In this document: positions 32,434 to 34,028 of the stretch, in pieces
How the letters are laid out: each line of letters begins with the position of its first letter
Numbering within the stretch: the first letter of the stretch is position 1
Made by a program: the position numbers and the translations under genes
Notes under the pieces: generated by a model
Databases searched by the model: none
Told to the model about the DNA's origin: nothing
What the model saw: the letters and a program-made list of their open reading frames with translations, nothing else
Assembly: GCF_030696055.1 (NCBI RefSeq)
Contig: NZ_JAUYNP010000029.1
Location: 1 to 34,028, forward strand
Length of the DNA: 34,028 nt
Direction of reading: 5' to 3'
Source: Pseudomonas sp.
Lineage (GTDB): Bacteria > Pseudomonadota > Gammaproteobacteria > Pseudomonadales > Pseudomonadaceae

Positions 32434-33270
32434 ATGAGCAAGCTTGCCGAAAAAGTCCAAAAGGAACTGATCCAGGCCATCGACAACGATGAACTGGTGT
32501 TACCCACCCTGCCGGAAGTCGCACTGAAGGTGCGCGAGGCGGCTGAAAACCCCGACATCGGCATCCCGCAACTGAGCAAGGTGATAGGCAACGATGCGGC
32601 GCTGACCGCGCGCATCATCAAGGTGGTGAACAGCCCCCTGCTGCGCACCAACAAGGAAATCACCGACCTGCAGATGGCCGTCGCCCGCCTCGGCATCAAC
32701 TACACCTGCAACCTGGCCACGGGCCTCGCGATGGAGCAGATGTTCCAGGCCACCTCGGACGTGGTCGATCGCAAGATGCGTGAGGTGTGGAACAAAAGCA
32801 CAGAAATCGCCGGCATCTGCCACGTGCTGTGCAAACACTACACCCGCCTGCTGCCCGACCAGGCGACCCTGGCCGGCCTGATCCACCAGATTGGCGTGCT
32901 GCCGATCCTCACCTACGCCGAAGAACACAGCGAGCTGCTGGCCGACTCGATCAGCCTCAACCATGTGATCGAGCAGATTCACCCGATCATCGGCGACAAG
33001 ATCCTGCGCACCTGGGAGTTTCCCGAACTGATCGCCATGGTGCCGAGCCAATACCTGGATTTCACCCGCGACAGCGCCAAGGTCGACTATGTCGATATCG
33101 TTCAGGTCGCCACCCTGCAGAGCTACCTGGGCAGCGAACACCCCTACACCCAGCTTGATTGGAGCCAGATCCCGGCCTTCCGCAAGCTCGGCCTGGACCC
33201 GAGCCAGAACCTCAACGAAGACGAAGACCTCTCGGCGGCCATGGAAGCGGCCATGAGCATGCTGCAGTAA
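32434..33270 (+). CDS. HDOD domain-containing signalling protein
   Basis: A 278-residue protein consisting of one HDOD domain (PF08668). The opening ELVLPTLPEVALKVREAAEN (about 20-39), the VIGNDAALTARIIKVVNSPL segment and ITDLQMAVARLGI are classic for the family. GLIHQIGVLPIL (about 149-160) stands where active HD enzymes carry their metal-binding residues, so catalysis is not expected. Relatives act in motility, biofilm or stress signalling; the role here is unknown. The ATG at 32434 is used rather than a TTG at 32428. It is only distantly similar to the HDOD gene at 7324-8187. Confidence 0.88.
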   Translation: MSKLAEKVQKELIQAIDNDELVLPTLPEVALKVREAAENPDIGIPQLSKVIGNDAALTARIIKVVNSPLLRTNKEITDLQMAVARLGINYTCNLATGLAMEQMFQATSDVVDRKMREVWNKSTEIAGICHVLCKHYTRLLPDQATLAGLIHQIGVLPILTYAEEHSELLADSISLNHVIEQIHPIIGDKILRTWEFPELIAMVPSQYLDFTRDSAKVDYVDIVQVATLQSYLGSEHPYTQLDWSQIPAFRKLGLDPSQNLNEDEDLSAAMEAAMSMLQ

Positions 33271-33331
33271 GCCCCGCCCACGCGCATACTGCCGATGACC
33301 ACTGGACTCATACAGTCTCGGTATAGGCACT

Positions 33332-34028
33332 ATGCGCATGCGTTCGCTCTTGTTCCTGCCCCTTGCCCTGTTCTGCTGCGCCCTCGCCCTGGCGGAACCA
33401 GTGCGCCTGACCAACGGCGAATGGCCGCCCTACCTGGGTCAACAGTTGCCGCACAACGGCGTCGCGTCGCGCATAGTCAGCGAAGCCTTTGCCCTGCAAG
33501 GCATCCAGGTGCAATGGGAGTTCCACCCCTGGGCGCGCTCGCTGCAACTGGCCGAACGCGGCCAGCGTGCCGGCAGCGCGGTGTGGCTGTATAGCAAAGA
33601 GCGCGAAGAAAAATTCTTTATCAGCGACCCGGTGGTGGAAAGCAACTACTACCTGTTCCACCGCAAAGGCTACGACTTTGCCTGGAACCAGGTGGCCGAC
33701 CTGCAGGGCCGGCGCATAGTCGGGACCCGCGGTTATGACTACGGCGAAGCTTTCCAACAGGCCGAGGCCAACGGACAGCTGCGGGTACACCGCGTCACCA
33801 GCGACGAAATCGCCTTTCGCCAGTTGCTCGCCGGACGGGTGGATCTGTTCCCCATGGACAAGGTGGTCGGCTTCGACATGCTGCACCAACACTTCAGCGC
33901 CGCCGAGCGCGCCCAACTGAGCTTCCATCCCAAGCCCTTGCGCAGCGACAGCCTGCATCTGCTGCTATCCAAGCAGGTGACGAGCAACGCCGCGCTGATC
34001 GAGCGCTTCAACCTCGGTCTCAAGCAAC
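33332..34028 (+). CDS. Periplasmic solute-binding-like protein (SBP_bac_3 type), cut by window edge
   Basis: An open frame of at least 232 codons starts at ATG 33332 (a second in-frame ATG is at 33338) and runs past the window end. A signal peptide (MRSLLFLPLALFCCALALA) is followed by VRLTNGEWPPYLG, PHNGVASRIVSEAFALQGI and WEFHPWARSLQLAERG, the pattern of family-3 extracellular solute-binding proteins. VGTRGYDYGE and LLAGRVDLFPMDKVVGFDML match the second lobe. No permease or ATPase gene is nearby in the window, so it may be an orphan binding or sensing protein. The ligand is unknown. The ribosome-binding site is weak. Confidence 0.85.
   Translation, partial: MRMRSLLFLPLALFCCALALAEPVRLTNGEWPPYLGQQLPHNGVASRIVSEAFALQGIQVQWEFHPWARSLQLAERGQRAGSAVWLYSKEREEKFFISDPVVESNYYLFHRKGYDFAWNQVADLQGRRIVGTRGYDYGEAFQQAEANGQLRVHRVTSDEIAFRQLLAGRVDLFPMDKVVGFDMLHQHFSAAERAQLSFHPKPLRSDSLHLLLSKQVTSNAALIERFNLGLKQ

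Noticed and set aside
1..34028. tRNA or rRNA genes, CRISPR arrays, insertion sequences, prophage genes
   Set aside because: I looked for tRNA-like cloverleaf ends, regularly spaced repeats, transposase or integrase motifs and phage genes and saw none; the three dispersed repeats carry no coding sequence.

Overview
The window is chromosomal DNA from a high-GC gammaproteobacterium, almost certainly a Pseudomonas species. The evidence is the complete algU-mucA-mucB-mucC-mucD sigma-factor operon, the lepA-lepB-rnc-era-recO-pdxJ block, nadB next to sdhE/ygfX and ygfZ, and a putA-putP pair with a PruR-like AraC regulator and an ICP (chagasin-type) inhibitor nearby. From memory this is the same gene set and order as P. 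aeruginosa PAO1 around nadB to putP, read in the opposite orientation.

Left part (1-13.8 kb): a GYD-domain gene, then the proline catabolic pair putA then putP on the minus strand. The putP 3' end carries two perfect hairpins followed by a strong terminator. Between putA and its AraC-type regulator lies an accessory block: a DUF3422 membrane protein, an HDOD protein, an orphan HicA-like gene, and a LysR regulator divergent from a DoxX/glutathione-transferase pair. A decayed gene start (10812-10925) adjoins the regulator. A short chemoreceptor without a sensor domain is followed at once by a membrane-anchored protein with a weak resemblance to nitrate/nitrite-sensing domains.

Middle part (13.9-24.3 kb): a periplasmic TIGR02285-type protein, the ICP lipoprotein with the tail of a lost lysoplasmalogenase gene directly behind it, an unrecognised lipoprotein, and cmoA-cmoB (tRNA wobble-uridine modification). 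A large inverted repeat separates cmoB from the convergent lepA-lepB-DUF4845-rnc-era-recO-pdxJ series (translation, protein export, RNA processing, ribosome assembly, DNA repair, vitamin B6).

Right part (24.3-34 kb): algU-mucABCD on the minus strand with two sigma-E-type promoter matches, closed by a terminator before lepA; nadB divergent from it; ygfX-sdhE overlapping the nadB 3' end; ygfZ; a second HDOD protein; and a periplasmic solute-binding-like gene cut by the window edge.

The most unusual non-coding signal is a dispersed element of about 130-146 bp present three times (1-107, 13631-13776, 32223-32360). Each copy is a set of nested inverted repeats. The arms differ between copies but stay complementary within a copy, and every copy abuts the stop codon of a gene. 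No RNA genes, CRISPR arrays, insertion sequences or prophage genes were seen. No clearly new multi-gene system is demonstrated; the best candidates are this repeat family, the split-chemoreceptor pair, and the putA-upstream direct repeats.
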